A stretch of DNA of 64,000 nt from Neotamlana sedimentorum. GTDB lineage: Bacteria; Bacteroidota; Bacteroidia; Flavobacteriales; Flavobacteriaceae. The stretch lies in the NCBI RefSeq assembly GCF_000943565.1, contig NZ_JTDW01000002.1:248001-312000 (forward strand), in the 5' to 3' direction. The notes beneath the pieces were generated by a model. The model had not been told where the DNA came from. It worked only from the letters and a program-made list of their open reading frames with translations, and made no database searches. Positions 32,904-42,627 of the stretch are shown in pieces. Position 1 is the first letter of the stretch. Each line of letters begins with the position of its first letter. A program made the translations under genes and the position numbers.

Positions 32904-33905
32904 TTATTCTGCTAAGAAAGTTTTTAATGGCTTTATAAAACTATCAAACTTTTCAATATGTGGTAAATGTCCCACGTTTTCAATTTCAACTAATTTGGCA
33001 TTTGGAATTGCTTTTTGCGTTTTTTTGCCTAATTCTGCATAAAGTCCCATGGTTTTTCTAACAGCTTCTGTAACTAATGGCTTTCCTAAAGCGGTTCTGT
33101 CTCTAGTTCCAATTATTAATAGAGTAGGAGCGGTAATGTTTTTAAATTCGTACACTACAGGTTGTGTAAAAATCATATCGTAGGTAAGCGCATTGTTCCA
33201 CGCAATAGTTTCGTAACTAGAGTTTAATGTCCAACCGGCTAATAAGTTAACCCATTGATCGTATTCTGGTTTCCACTTGTTATCGTAATAATTAACTAAC
33301 TGATATTTTTTAATGCCTTCGTAACTCTTTTTTAACTCGTTGTTATACCACCACTCAACAGGTTTGTAAGGTACTTTTAGTTTCCAATCTTCTAAACCAA
33401 TTGGATTTTCTAAAATAAATTTCTCTGTAGTTTCTGGATACATTAAAGCAAATCTAGTAGCAAGCATACCACCCATAGAATGACCTAAAATGGCTGTTTT
33501 TTTCACATTTAAACTATCTAATAATGTTTTTGTGTTTTGAGCTAATTGCTGAAATGTATAATGAAAATGATTTGGTTTTGATGATTTACCAAAACCTATT
33601 TGGTCTGGAACAATTACTCGATAACCTTCCGATGCTAAACTATTAATGGTAGTTTTCCAGTATGCTCCATTAAAGTTTTTACCATGAAAAAGTACGATGT
33701 TTTTACCATTGTAATTTTCTGGTTTTACATCCATATAAGCCATTTTTAAATCTTGGTTTTGGATGTTTAAATCTAAAACGTTAACAGTAAACGGATATTC
33801 GTAATTTGATAATTCAATATCTAACCATTCCAATTGATTGGTTTGTGCATTAATGTTAGTAATGGTTAAAATAACTAGGCATAGGTTTAAAAATAATGTT
33901 TTCAT
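32904..33905 (-). CDS. Secreted alpha/beta hydrolase
   Basis: 333 residues with a Sec signal (LFLNLCLVILTITNINAQ). Alpha/beta-hydrolase motifs follow: oxyanion region VLFHGKNFNG, RVIVPDQIGFGKSS, the nucleophile elbow GHSMGG (catalytic Ser), the acid in IIGTRDRTALG and the catalytic His in ENVGHLPHIE. It is probably a periplasmic ester-bond hydrolase or a related C-C or haloalkane-type enzyme. The substrate is not predictable. It is read convergently with the propeller gene and lies downstream of gltX on the same strand, separated by a terminator. Confidence 0.88.
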   Translation of the reverse strand: MKTLFLNLCLVILTITNINAQTNQLEWLDIELSNYEYPFTVNVLDLNIQNQDLKMAYMDVKPENYNGKNIVLFHGKNFNGAYWKTTINSLASEGYRVIVPDQIGFGKSSKPNHFHYTFQQLAQNTKTLLDSLNVKKTAILGHSMGGMLATRFALMYPETTEKFILENPIGLEDWKLKVPYKPVEWWYNNELKKSYEGIKKYQLVNYYDNKWKPEYDQWVNLLAGWTLNSSYETIAWNNALTYDMIFTQPVVYEFKNITAPTLLIIGTRDRTALGKPLVTEAVRKTMGLYAELGKKTQKAIPNAKLVEIENVGHLPHIEKFDSFIKPLKTFLAE

Positions 33906-33920
33906 AAATGTGAGGATTTA

Positions 33921-33955
33921 AAAAAAGCCCTGATGTTTTTCAAGGCTTTTGTTTT
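33921..33955 (-). terminator. Terminator of gltX
   Basis: AAAAGCCCTGA pairs with TCAAGGCTTTT (one mismatch) around a TGTTTT loop, with A/T runs on both sides. It lies directly downstream of the minus-strand gltX. Confidence 0.75.
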
Positions 33956-33958
33956 ATA

Positions 33959-35467
33959 TTATATTTTTTCAATGAGGTTGTCAATGCGTTTTACAGTTTC
34001 GTTTTTGCCTATTAAAAACATAATTTCAAAAACATCAGGACCTTGTAAGGCGCCAACTAAAGCTAAACGTAAAGGCATCATAATTTTTCCAAAACCAATA
34101 TTGTTGTCTGTAATCCAGCCTTTAATATCGGTTTGTAAAGCATTAACGGTAAAATCGTCTATATGTGTTATAATCCTTTTTACTTTAGTTAATATTTCGG
34201 CAGTATCGTCTTTTATAGCCTTTTTAAAAGCCTTTTCATCGTAGTTTGAAGGCGATGTAAAGAAAAAGTGCGATAAGCCCCAGAAATCGTTTATAAATGT
34301 TGCGCGTTCTTTTACTAAACTTACAACCATTTCAATATAGTCTACATCAATAGTTTTTAATTCTTCTTGATGGTTTTTAAACGCTTCTGCAAGTTTTAAA
34401 TTGTCTTGCTCTTGCATGTAATGGTGGTTAAACCATTTTGTTTTATCTGGATCGAAACGAGCACCAGCTTTATTTACTTTGTTTAAGTTAAAAGCTTCAA
34501 CCAATTCTTCTAAACTAAAAAGTTCTTGTTCGGTTCCTGGATTCCATCCTAAAAATGCTAAAAAGTTTACAACAGCTTCTGGGAAATAACCATCTTCTTT
34601 GTAACCTCTAGAGATGTCGCCTTCTGGAGATTTCCATTCTAAAGGAAAAACAGGAAAACCTAATTTATCGCCATCACGTTTGCTTAATTTTCCTTTTCCG
34701 GTTGGTTTTAAAATTAATGGTAAATGTGCAAATTCTGGAGCTTCCCAATTAAAAGCACGATAAAGTAAAATGTGTAATGCTAAACTTGGTAACCATTCTT
34801 CACCGCGAATTACGTGCGAGATTTCCATTAAGTGGTCGTCAACAATATTTGCTAAATGGTAGGTTGGCATACCATCGCTTTTAAACAAAACTTTATCATC
34901 TAAAATATTAGTATCAATTTTTATATCGCCACGAATAATATCTTTTAAGTGTAGAGTTTCATCTTGCGGACTTTTAAATCGTATAACATAATCTTCGCCA
35001 GCTGCAATTTTGCTTTGCACTTCTTCCGCGCTAAGCGATAATGAATTATTTAGTTTTAAACGGTTATGCCAATTGTAAATAAAAGTTTTACCGTTAGCTT
35101 CGTGCTCTTTTCTATGTTTGTCTAATGCTTCGGCAGTATCAAAAGCATAGTATGCATTGCCCGATGCAATTAATTCATCGGCATATTGCTTGTACAAATG
35201 TTTGCGTTCGCTTTGTCTGTATGGGCCAAATTTTTCGTTTATGTTTGGGCCTTCATCAAAAGGAAATCCGCACCAGTTTAAGGCATCAATAATGTATTGT
35301 TCGGCACCTTCTACGTAACGGTTTTGGTCGGTATCTTCAATACGTAAAACAAAAGTTCCGTTATGTTTTTTAGCGAACAAATAATTGAATAATGCTGTAC
35401 GAACACCACCAATATGTAGTGGACCGGTTGGGCTTGGTGCAAAACGCACACGAACGTTTTTTGTCAT
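33959..35467 (-). CDS. gltX: Glutamyl-tRNA synthetase
   Basis: 502 residues, a class I synthetase charging tRNA-Glu. Signatures: PSPTGPLHIGGVRTALF (HIGG at 18-21), FVLRIEDTDQNR, the KMSKS-type loop KLSKRDGDK at about 258-266, and the C-terminal helical anticodon-binding part (about 330-500). Length is standard. Together with glnS in this window it indicates discriminating GluRS and GlnRS. Start ATG 35467; a TATCTTTG -7 box lies about 37 bases upstream. Confidence 0.97.
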   Translation of the reverse strand: MTKNVRVRFAPSPTGPLHIGGVRTALFNYLFAKKHNGTFVLRIEDTDQNRYVEGAEQYIIDALNWCGFPFDEGPNINEKFGPYRQSERKHLYKQYADELIASGNAYYAFDTAEALDKHRKEHEANGKTFIYNWHNRLKLNNSLSLSAEEVQSKIAAGEDYVIRFKSPQDETLHLKDIIRGDIKIDTNILDDKVLFKSDGMPTYHLANIVDDHLMEISHVIRGEEWLPSLALHILLYRAFNWEAPEFAHLPLILKPTGKGKLSKRDGDKLGFPVFPLEWKSPEGDISRGYKEDGYFPEAVVNFLAFLGWNPGTEQELFSLEELVEAFNLNKVNKAGARFDPDKTKWFNHHYMQEQDNLKLAEAFKNHQEELKTIDVDYIEMVVSLVKERATFINDFWGLSHFFFTSPSNYDEKAFKKAIKDDTAEILTKVKRIITHIDDFTVNALQTDIKGWITDNNIGFGKIMMPLRLALVGALQGPDVFEIMFLIGKNETVKRIDNLIEKI

Positions 35468-35503
35468 GTTTTATTATGATTTTTTAAACTTCAGTATTTT
35501 TTG

Positions 35504-35511
35504 CAAAGATA
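35504..35511 (-). promoter_or_regulatory. Candidate -7 box for gltX
   Basis: On the minus strand this reads TATCTTTG, an exact TAnnTTTG match, 37 bases from the gltX start. No clear -33 TTTG is visible. Confidence 0.4.
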
Positions 35512-35585
35512 CAATTAACAGCTAATTATGATGCGTGTAAAAAATAAAATTGTAGTTTAGTAATTTATAGTGTTTTACCCAAATC

Positions 35586-38500
35586 ATGACAAATTTTAAC
35601 GACATACAAAACAAAGTTGAAGCCTTTATAAAAAGGTATTATACCAACGAATTGCTTAAAGGTGTTATCCTGTTTTTCGCTATTGGTTTATTGTATTTTT
35701 TATTCACGCTTTTTATTGAACATGTTTTGTGGTTAAGCACAAATGCACGAACCATTTTATTTTGGCTTTTTATTGCTGTTGAAGCTGGGTTACTCTTCAA
35801 ATTTATTCTTTTGCCTTTGGCGAAGTTATTCAAACTTAAAAAAGGCATTAATTATTTAGATGCTTCAAAAATTATTGGACAACATTTTCCCGAGGTTAAC
35901 GATAAATTGGTTAATATTTTTCAACTTGAAAATAACGAATCAAAATCGGAATTACTTTTAGCGGGTATCGATCAAAAGTCTGTAGAATTAAAACCAGTGC
36001 CGTTTAAACTCGCTGTTAATTTTAAAAACAATGTTAAGTATTTAAAGTATGCAGCAATTCCAATAGCTATTATTTTATTGTCGTTTTTCTCTGGTAACTT
36101 TAATTGGTTTAACGAGAGTTACAATAGGGTAGTGCATTATAAAACTGCTTATACACCTCCGGCACCTTTCGAATTTTTTGTGATTAATGATAAGTTAACG
36201 GCTGTTGAAAATACAGCGTTTAAATTATTGGTTAGAACTGCTGGAGAAGTGGTTCCTGAAACAATGGAAATTTTGTATAACAACGAAACCTATTTTTTAC
36301 AGCAAAAAGGTAATGGGGAATTCGAGTATGTTTTTACCAAACCAAAAAAGGATATAGAATTTGGGTTAGTGGCAAACGATGTGAGTTCTAAACCTTATAA
36401 AATTAATGTGGTAAAAACACCAAGTATTGTTAATTTTAAAATGCATTTGGACTATCCTGATTACACAAATAAAAAGGATGAAATTTTAAATAGTTCTGGA
36501 AATGCTTTGGTTCCGGAAGGCACTAAAGTAACGTGGGAATTAATTACCGAAGCGACCAATTCGGTGACCCTGTTTTCAAATGATACGATTCCCTTTTCTA
36601 AGGAAAGTGATAATTCTTTTCAGGCTTCAAAACGTATGTTTAATAACATCAATTATACTTTAAGCACAAGCAATACTGATTTAAAAAATTACGAAAATTT
36701 AAACTTCAATATTCAAGTTATTAAAGATGCTTACCCTGAAATTAATATTGAAGTTAAACAAGATAGTTTAGATAATGAATCACTTTATTTTCATGGTAGA
36801 TTAACCGACGATTACGGATTGCGTAAAGCGCAAATGGTTTACTATCCATCTGATAGTTTTAATAAGAAAGAAACTTTAGATTTAGGTGTTTCTGGTACTA
36901 ATTTTTCTGAGTTTGTTACAGCATTTCCAAATAATTTAAATATTGAAGAAGGCGTAGCTTACAGTATTTATTTTGAGGTTTTCGATAACGATGCGGTTCA
37001 TAATTTTAAGCAAATAAAAAGTGGCGTTTTCACGTATAGAAAACGGACTAAAGAAGAAGAGAACAATCGTAATTTGGAGCAGCAAGGTAAAACTTTAAAC
37101 GATTTACAAAAGTCTGTTGAGAAGTTTAAGTTGCAAGAAAAAAGTTTAGAGGAAATTACACGTCTTCAAAAGGAAAAAAACGATCTTAATTTTAATGATA
37201 AAAAGAAATTAGAATCGTTTATAGAGCGACAAAAAGAACAAGATGAAATGATGAAACATTTCAACAATAAATTAAAAAATAATATTGATGAGTTTCAAAA
37301 GGAAGAACAAGACGATCCGTTTAAAGAAGCTTTAAAAAAACGTCTTGATGAAAATGAAGAACGGTTAAAAAAAGACGAGCGTTTGCTAAAAGAGTTAGAG
37401 CGCATGCAGGATAAAATTAGTAAAGAAAAATTAACCGAAAAGCTTGAAGAACTAGCTAAGCAAAACAAGAATAAAAAACGAAGTTTAGAGCAGTTGTTAG
37501 AGTTAACAAAAAGGTATTATGTTGAAAAGAAATTAAATCAGTTAAAAGAAGATTTAATGAAACTTGCTATCGATCAAGAGAAGCTTTCTAACGAAAACAA
37601 AGAACAAAATACAACTGAAAAACAGAAGGCTTTAAACAAGAAATTTGAAGCGTATAAAAAGCAAATTTCAGACCTAGAAGAAGAGAGTAAATCTTTAAAA
37701 AAGCCGGTTGATATTCCAAGAGATAAACAAGATGAAAAGGAAGTTGATCAAGATCAAAAAACAGCATCCGAGGAATTAGAAAAGAAAGAACAAGAGAATG
37801 CTTCAGATAATAAAAAGCAGCAACAAAACAGTACAGATGAAAATTTAAAAAAGGCTCAAGAAAGTCAAAAGAAGGCTGCAAAAAAAATGATGCAAATGAG
37901 CCAAAGTATGCAGGAAGCAATGCAAAGTTCTGGTGGTGAACAATTGCAGGAAGATGTTGATGCGCTTCGGCAAATTTTAGATAATTTGGTGTTGTTCTCT
38001 TTCGATCAAGAGGATTTAATGAACTTGTTTAAATCGTCCGAGACTAACGAAAATGGCTTTGCTTCAAATTTAAAAAAGCAACATAATTTATTGGAACATT
38101 TCGAGCATGTAGACGATAGTTTGTTTGCGCTGTCACTTCGTAATCCTAAGTTGTCCGAACAGGTTAATAAAGAAATTTCAGAAGTGTATTATAACATGGA
38201 AAAGAGTTTAGAAAACTTTGCTGATAATAGAGTGTATCAAGGTGTTTCTAACCAGCAGTTCGCCATCACTGCAACAAACAATTTAGCCGATTTTTTAAGT
38301 GATGTTTTAGATAATATGCAAGAGAGTTTGAGTATGTCTGCAGGAAAAGGAGGTAGTGGCGATATGCAATTACCAGATATTATTATGAGCCAAGAAGAGC
38401 TTAATAAAATGATGGAGGAGGGTATGAAAAAAGGAGAAGGAAAACCTAAAGATGGTGAGGGAAAAAAGCCTGGAGAAGGACAAAAACCGGGTGAAGGTTC

Positions 38501-39017
38501 TCAGGGTTCTGGTGGAGAAAATGATGGTGGCGAAAATAATGGAGAAGGTAAAAACGGAAAGAATGGGCAGAAGCAACCAGGTGAAGGTGAAGGTACAAAT
38601 GAAGATTTAAACGGACTGCTTTATCAAATTTACCAAGAACAACAAAAGCTTAGAAATGAACTGGAAGATCGTATTGCTAAGGAAGGTTTAAAAGGAAACG
38701 CAAGGAATCTAGTACGCCAGATGGAAAACGTTGAAATGGAATTATTGAATAAAGGATTTACGCAACAAACGCTTCAAAAAATGATGCAATTAAAGCATCA
38801 ATTATTAAAATTGGAGAATGCGACGCATCAGCAAGAAGAAGACAATAAAAGGCAATCTAAAGCTAATTTTAATCAGTTTAAAAACACAACTTCAAATCAA
38901 ATTCCTACCGCAAAACAATATTTTAATACTACTGAAATATTAAACAAACAAGCATTACCTTTGCAGCCTGTTTATAAAGTTAAAGTACAAGAATATTTCA
39001 ATCAAACCAATGATTAG
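35586..39017 (+). CDS. Giant DUF4175 membrane protein with coiled coils
   Basis: 1143 residues. Two N-terminal membrane helices (about 24-45, 57-80) and a third (about 155-172) precede a periplasmic region with Ig-like beta sheets (about 190-500). A very long Glu/Lys/Gln-rich coiled coil follows (about 505-800), then a helical section with methionine-rich KKMMQMSQSMQEAMQ, a Gly/Lys/Glu-rich low-complexity stretch (about 940-1000, repeats of KPGEGQ type) and a helical tail. This is the DUF4175 family of flavobacteria. The function is unknown. A mechanical or scaffold role across the periplasm is an inference from the architecture. Its end overlaps ybeY by 8 bases. Confidence 0.85.
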   Translation: MTNFNDIQNKVEAFIKRYYTNELLKGVILFFAIGLLYFLFTLFIEHVLWLSTNARTILFWLFIAVEAGLLFKFILLPLAKLFKLKKGINYLDASKIIGQHFPEVNDKLVNIFQLENNESKSELLLAGIDQKSVELKPVPFKLAVNFKNNVKYLKYAAIPIAIILLSFFSGNFNWFNESYNRVVHYKTAYTPPAPFEFFVINDKLTAVENTAFKLLVRTAGEVVPETMEILYNNETYFLQQKGNGEFEYVFTKPKKDIEFGLVANDVSSKPYKINVVKTPSIVNFKMHLDYPDYTNKKDEILNSSGNALVPEGTKVTWELITEATNSVTLFSNDTIPFSKESDNSFQASKRMFNNINYTLSTSNTDLKNYENLNFNIQVIKDAYPEINIEVKQDSLDNESLYFHGRLTDDYGLRKAQMVYYPSDSFNKKETLDLGVSGTNFSEFVTAFPNNLNIEEGVAYSIYFEVFDNDAVHNFKQIKSGVFTYRKRTKEEENNRNLEQQGKTLNDLQKSVEKFKLQEKSLEEITRLQKEKNDLNFNDKKKLESFIERQKEQDEMMKHFNNKLKNNIDEFQKEEQDDPFKEALKKRLDENEERLKKDERLLKELERMQDKISKEKLTEKLEELAKQNKNKKRSLEQLLELTKRYYVEKKLNQLKEDLMKLAIDQEKLSNENKEQNTTEKQKALNKKFEAYKKQISDLEEESKSLKKPVDIPRDKQDEKEVDQDQKTASEELEKKEQENASDNKKQQQNSTDENLKKAQESQKKAAKKMMQMSQSMQEAMQSSGGEQLQEDVDALRQILDNLVLFSFDQEDLMNLFKSSETNENGFASNLKKQHNLLEHFEHVDDSLFALSLRNPKLSEQVNKEISEVYYNMEKSLENFADNRVYQGVSNQQFAITATNNLADFLSDVLDNMQESLSMSAGKGGSGDMQLPDIIMSQEELNKMMEEGMKKGEGKPKDGEGKKPGEGQKPGEGSQGSGGENDGGENNGEGKNGKNGQKQPGEGEGTNEDLNGLLYQIYQEQQKLRNELEDRIAKEGLKGNARNLVRQMENVEMELLNKGFTQQTLQKMMQLKHQLLKLENATHQQEEDNKRQSKANFNQFKNTTSNQIPTAKQYFNTTEILNKQALPLQPVYKVKVQEYFNQTND

Positions 39018-39432
39018 TTTTAATTACGAAACCGATTTTAAATTGTCTTCTGAAGAAGATGTTTCTAAGTGGATTTTAGAAACCATTACATTAGAAAACC
39101 ACAAATTAGAAGAGGTGAATTATGTGTTTTGTGATGACGAATATTTGCATAAATTAAATGTTGAGTTTCTTAATCATGACACCTTAACCGATATTATTAG
39201 TTTTGATTATTCTGTAGGTAAACAAGTAGCTGGAGATATCTTTATTTCTGTTGAAAGAGTTGCAGATAATGCAAAGGATTTTAATGTTTCTTTTGATGTT
39301 GAATTGCAGCGCGTAATCATTCATGGTATTCTGCATTATTGTGGTTATAAAGATAAAACCGATGACGATGCTAAGGTAATGCGAAGTAAAGAAGATAGCT
39401 ATTTAGAGCTTTATAATCAGAAGTTTAGTTAA
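39010..39432 (+). CDS. ybeY: Endoribonuclease YbeY (16S rRNA maturation)
   Basis: 140 residues. Family motifs are NYVFCDDEYLHKLNVEFL, the TDIISFDYS strand and the zinc site HGILHYCGYKDK. The third zinc-binding His of the E. coli HGxLHxxGYDH motif is replaced by Lys/Asp-type residues, as in other Bacteroidota YbeY proteins. It acts in 16S rRNA 3'-end processing and ribosome quality control. The start codon lies within the end of the DUF4175 gene (8-base overlap), so the two are translationally coupled. Confidence 0.92.
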   Translation: MISFNYETDFKLSSEEDVSKWILETITLENHKLEEVNYVFCDDEYLHKLNVEFLNHDTLTDIISFDYSVGKQVAGDIFISVERVADNAKDFNVSFDVELQRVIIHGILHYCGYKDKTDDDAKVMRSKEDSYLELYNQKFS

Positions 39433-39455
39433 TTTTAAAGTATATTCATTATTAG

Positions 39456-39471
39456 TGTTCCACGTGGAACA
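39456..39471. promoter_or_regulatory. parS-like ParB-binding palindrome, site 1
   Basis: TGTTCCACGTGGAACA is a perfect 16-bp palindrome (18 bp with the flanking G/C) matching the near-universal bacterial parS sequence family. It lies 18 bases before the mnmG start, between ybeY and mnmG. Confidence 0.8.
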
Positions 39472-39488
39472 CTTCAAATTTCCACGAT

Positions 39489-41360
39489 ATGTTTAACGAA
39501 GTTTATGATGTTATTGTTGTAGGTGCAGGTCATGCTGGTAGCGAAGCTGCTGCGGCTGCCGCCAACATGGGAAGTAAAACCTTATTGGTTACTATGAATC
39601 TTCAAAACATTGCTCAAATGTCTTGTAATCCTGCCATGGGTGGTATTGCTAAAGGGCAAATTGTGCGTGAAATTGATGCGCTTGGAGGTTATAGTGGCAT
39701 TGTTTCAGATACGTCTGCAATCCAGTTTAAAATGCTAAATAAGTCTAAGGGGCCTGCAATGTGGAGTCCGAGAGTGCAGAGTGATAGAATGCGTTTTGCT
39801 GAAGATTGGCGAATGCTTTTGGAGCAAACAAAGAATTTAGATTTCTATCAGGAAATGGTGTCTGGTTTGCTTATTGAAGGCGATAAGGTAGTTGGGGTAA
39901 AAACGTCTTTAGGTGTTGAGGTTCGTGGTAAATCTGTGGTGTTAACAAACGGTACTTTTTTAAATGGCTTAATTCATATTGGAGATAAAAATTTTGGTGG
40001 AGGTAGAGCTGGTGAAAAAGCGGCAACTGGAATTACTGAGCAATTGGTTGATTTAGGTTTCGATTCCGGTAGAATGAAAACAGGAACTCCGCCAAGGGTT
40101 GATGGTAGAAGTTTAGATTTTTCTAAAATGATTGAGCAACCTGGTGACGAAAACCCTGAGAAATTTTCATATTTAGACACTACAAAACCATTAAAAGAGC
40201 AACGTTCTTGTCATATGTCGTATACAAGTGCTTTGGTGCATGATTTGCTTCGTGAGGGTTTTGATAGGTCGCCAATGTTTAATGGTAGAATTAAAAGTTT
40301 AGGGCCTCGTTATTGTCCGTCTATTGAAGATAAAATTAATCGGTTTGCAGATAAAGATCGTCATCAGCTTTTTGTGGAACCAGAAGGTTGGAATACCGTA
40401 GAATATTATATAAATGGTTTCTCTACATCGTTGCCAGAAGATGTTCAGTTTAAGGCTTTGCGTTCTGTTGTTGGATTCGAAAATGTTAAGTTTTTCCGTC
40501 CTGGTTATGCAATTGAATACGATTATTTTCCGCCTACACAATTAAAACATACTTTAGAAACTAAATTGGTTAGTGGGTTGTATTTCGCTGGTCAAATAAA
40601 TGGAACAACGGGTTACGAAGAAGCGGCTTCTCAAGGTTTGATGGCTGGTATAAATGCGAGCTTAAAAGTTCAAGAAAAAGATCCTTTTATGTTGAAAAGG
40701 GATGAAGCTTATATTGGAGTTTTAATTGATGATTTAATTACGAAAGGTACCGAAGAGCCGTATAGAATGTTTACTTCGCGGGCTGAATATAGAACATTGT
40801 TGCGTCAAGACAATGCTGATTTGCGTTTAACTCCTAAGGGTTATGAGTTAGGTTTGGCTTCTGAAAAGCGATTAAAACGCATGGAGCAAAAACATGAGTC
40901 TGCTAAAGATTTTGTTTCTTTTTTCGAAAGCACAAGTGTAAAACCTGAAGAAATTAATCCGATTTTAGAGTCTAAAAATTCTTCTCCTGTTAATCAATCG
41001 GGTAAATTGTTTAAAATTTTTGCGCGCCCTAATATTGATATGTACGATGTTAGAAAGGTAAAAAGTGTTGAGGCATATATTCAAGAACATCATTTAGATC
41101 GTGAAGTTATAGAGCAAACTGAAATTCAAGTTAAGTATTCTGGTTATATCGCTAAAGAAAAAAATAATGCCGATAAGTTAAGTCGATTAGAGTATGTAAA
41201 AATCCCAGCCGATTTCGATTATTCTAAAATTAAATCGATGAGTTTTGAAGCTCGCGAAAAGTTGAAAAAAATTCAGCCAACAACGGTTTCTCAAGCATCA
41301 AGAATTAGTGGTGTTTCGCCTAACGATATTTCTGTTTTATTGGTTTATATGGGTAGATAA
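39489..41360 (+). CDS. mnmG: tRNA uridine-5-carboxymethylaminomethyl modification enzyme MnmG
   Basis: 623 residues. The N-terminal FAD-binding Rossmann motif is [21 protein letters not shown] (split here as one dinucleotide fold at about 7-27). Family blocks include [50 protein letters not shown] and [21 protein letters not shown], plus the C-terminal helical MnmE/tRNA-binding domain. With MnmE it installs cmnm5U at wobble U34 of several tRNAs. Length is standard. The gene is flanked on both sides by parS-like sites, consistent with its frequent position near replication origins. Confidence 0.97.
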   Translation: MFNEVYDVIVVGAGHAGSEAAAAAANMGSKTLLVTMNLQNIAQMSCNPAMGGIAKGQIVREIDALGGYSGIVSDTSAIQFKMLNKSKGPAMWSPRVQSDRMRFAEDWRMLLEQTKNLDFYQEMVSGLLIEGDKVVGVKTSLGVEVRGKSVVLTNGTFLNGLIHIGDKNFGGGRAGEKAATGITEQLVDLGFDSGRMKTGTPPRVDGRSLDFSKMIEQPGDENPEKFSYLDTTKPLKEQRSCHMSYTSALVHDLLREGFDRSPMFNGRIKSLGPRYCPSIEDKINRFADKDRHQLFVEPEGWNTVEYYINGFSTSLPEDVQFKALRSVVGFENVKFFRPGYAIEYDYFPPTQLKHTLETKLVSGLYFAGQINGTTGYEEAASQGLMAGINASLKVQEKDPFMLKRDEAYIGVLIDDLITKGTEEPYRMFTSRAEYRTLLRQDNADLRLTPKGYELGLASEKRLKRMEQKHESAKDFVSFFESTSVKPEEINPILESKNSSPVNQSGKLFKIFARPNIDMYDVRKVKSVEAYIQEHHLDREVIEQTEIQVKYSGYIAKEKNNADKLSRLEYVKIPADFDYSKIKSMSFEAREKLKKIQPTTVSQASRISGVSPNDISVLLVYMGR

Positions 41361-41378
41361 TTTAAAAATTAGTAAAAG

Positions 41379-41394
41379 TGTTCCACGTGGAACA
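41379..41394. promoter_or_regulatory. parS-like ParB-binding palindrome, site 2
   Basis: An identical TGTTCCACGTGGAACA palindrome, 18 bases after the mnmG stop codon and 1923 bases from site 1. Confidence 0.8.
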
Positions 41395-41444
41395 GAAAAT
41401 AAATATCTAAAAAACAATAAATTTTTAATAATATTCATGAATTC

Positions 41445-42302
41445 GTGGTGCTAAAACAATCGAAAAATATCATTTTAAAAGTAAAAGATTATTCAGTTTC
41501 TGGTGAAGATTTCGAGTTGTTAGAAAACGAAAGCTATGGTTTTTTAGAAACACATCCGCAACCTTCAAAAGAAAAACTTCCGGAGTATTATAAAAGCGAA
41601 GATTATATTTCGCATACCGATGCTAAACGAAATCTTTTTGAAAAAGTATATCATTTAGTTCGTGTTTATGCTTTAAATAAAAAGTTGAGTTTAATAAACA
41701 ACCATGTGTCTGCAGAAAAAAATTTATTAGATGTTGGTTGTGGCACAGGAGATTTTTTAAGTGCAGCTATAAAAAACGGTTGGCAGGTAAGCGGAGTAGA
41801 GCCTAACGAACAAGCAAGAGACATTGCTAATAAAAAAACAAACAACGCTGTTTTTAATGTTGAAAAACTAAAAGAATTTCAAGAAGCTTCGTTTAATGTA
41901 ATTACGCTTTGGCATGTTTTGGAACATTTAGCAAACCTCGAAGAACATATAGAGTTGTTTAAAAAACTATTAAAACCCAATGGTGTTTTAATAATTGCAG
42001 TGCCAAATTATAAAAGTTACGATGCTAAACATTATAAAAGTTTTTGGGCGGCTTACGATGTGCCAAGGCATCTTTGGCATTTTAATAAATCTTCAATTAA
42101 AAATTTAGTGGAACGTTATGGTTTTAGTTTAAATCAAATTAAACCCATGTGGTTCGATGCGTTTTATGTAAGTCTGCTTTCGGAAAAATATAAAACAGGT
42201 AAAATGAATTTTATAAAAGGATTTTTTATCGGCTTAATTTCAAATGTAAAAGCATTGGCTTCAAAAGAAACATCTTCTTTAATTTACGTCGTAAAAAAAT
42301 AA
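41445..42302 (+). CDS. Class I SAM-dependent methyltransferase
   Basis: 285 residues. SAM-binding motif I is LLDVGCGTGDFLSAA (about residue 97), followed by VSGVEPNEQARDIA (acidic motif II), NVITLWHVLEHL and the motif NGVLIIAVPN: the UbiE/Methyltransf_11-23 pattern. The N-terminus (NESYGFLETHPQPSKEKLPE) with YYKSEDYISH is shared by flavobacterial members that may act on glycans or lipids. The start is GTG 41445 (or GTG 41448): the nearest upstream in-frame codon is a stop at 41418 and no in-frame ATG is available. Substrate unknown. Confidence 0.85.
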   Translation: MVLKQSKNIILKVKDYSVSGEDFELLENESYGFLETHPQPSKEKLPEYYKSEDYISHTDAKRNLFEKVYHLVRVYALNKKLSLINNHVSAEKNLLDVGCGTGDFLSAAIKNGWQVSGVEPNEQARDIANKKTNNAVFNVEKLKEFQEASFNVITLWHVLEHLANLEEHIELFKKLLKPNGVLIIAVPNYKSYDAKHYKSFWAAYDVPRHLWHFNKSSIKNLVERYGFSLNQIKPMWFDAFYVSLLSEKYKTGKMNFIKGFFIGLISNVKALASKETSSLIYVVKK

Positions 42303-42371
42303 ATTACGATAATTTGGTTGTGAAATTTTACAACATTTAAAAACACTCAATTTTTTATTTATTTTTCTAAT

Positions 42372-42393
42372 AATCCTTTTTTTAGGATTTTTT
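42372..42393 (+). terminator. Possible terminator after the methyltransferase gene
   Basis: AATCC-TTTTTTTA-GGATT, followed by TTTTTAAG. The stem is short (5 bp) but sits inside a larger paired region (42344-42409). Confidence 0.45.
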
Positions 42394-42619
42394 AAGTGGT
42401 TTTTGAGTGAAAAAAACTAAAATATTTATTTTAAGAATAAATATTAAATCAATTTTAAGGTCAATAACTATTTATATGTCTTTTTTATGAAAGTGGCTTA
42501 AAACGCTTTAAAACGGGTTGTTTTTTATAAAGGAATTTTATTTTTAGTGAATTGTGTTATAAGTTTTCTTTATTTGTTAAAAACAGAATAATTTTCGGTT
42601 ATTCTAAAACTTACTTTAT

Positions 42620-42627
42620 TACATTTG
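42620..42627 (+). promoter_or_regulatory. Candidate -7 box for the OmpH-like gene
   Basis: TACATTTG, an exact TAnnTTTG match, 42 bases before the start codon. The dyad at 42585-42605 covers the place where a -33 element would be. Confidence 0.45.

Noticed and set aside
33933-34244. Plus-strand ORF of 103 codons
   Set aside because: It is the antisense shadow of the conserved C-terminal part of gltX.
34901-35467. Possibility that the second synthetase is another GlnRS
   Set aside because: The HIGG and IEDTDQNR motifs and the all-helical C-terminal half are those of bacterial GluRS, not the beta-barrel GlnRS.
37588-37920. Minus-strand ORF of 110 codons
   Set aside because: Antisense to the Lys/Gln/Glu-rich coiled coil of the DUF4175 gene, which yields Leu/Phe-rich nonsense.
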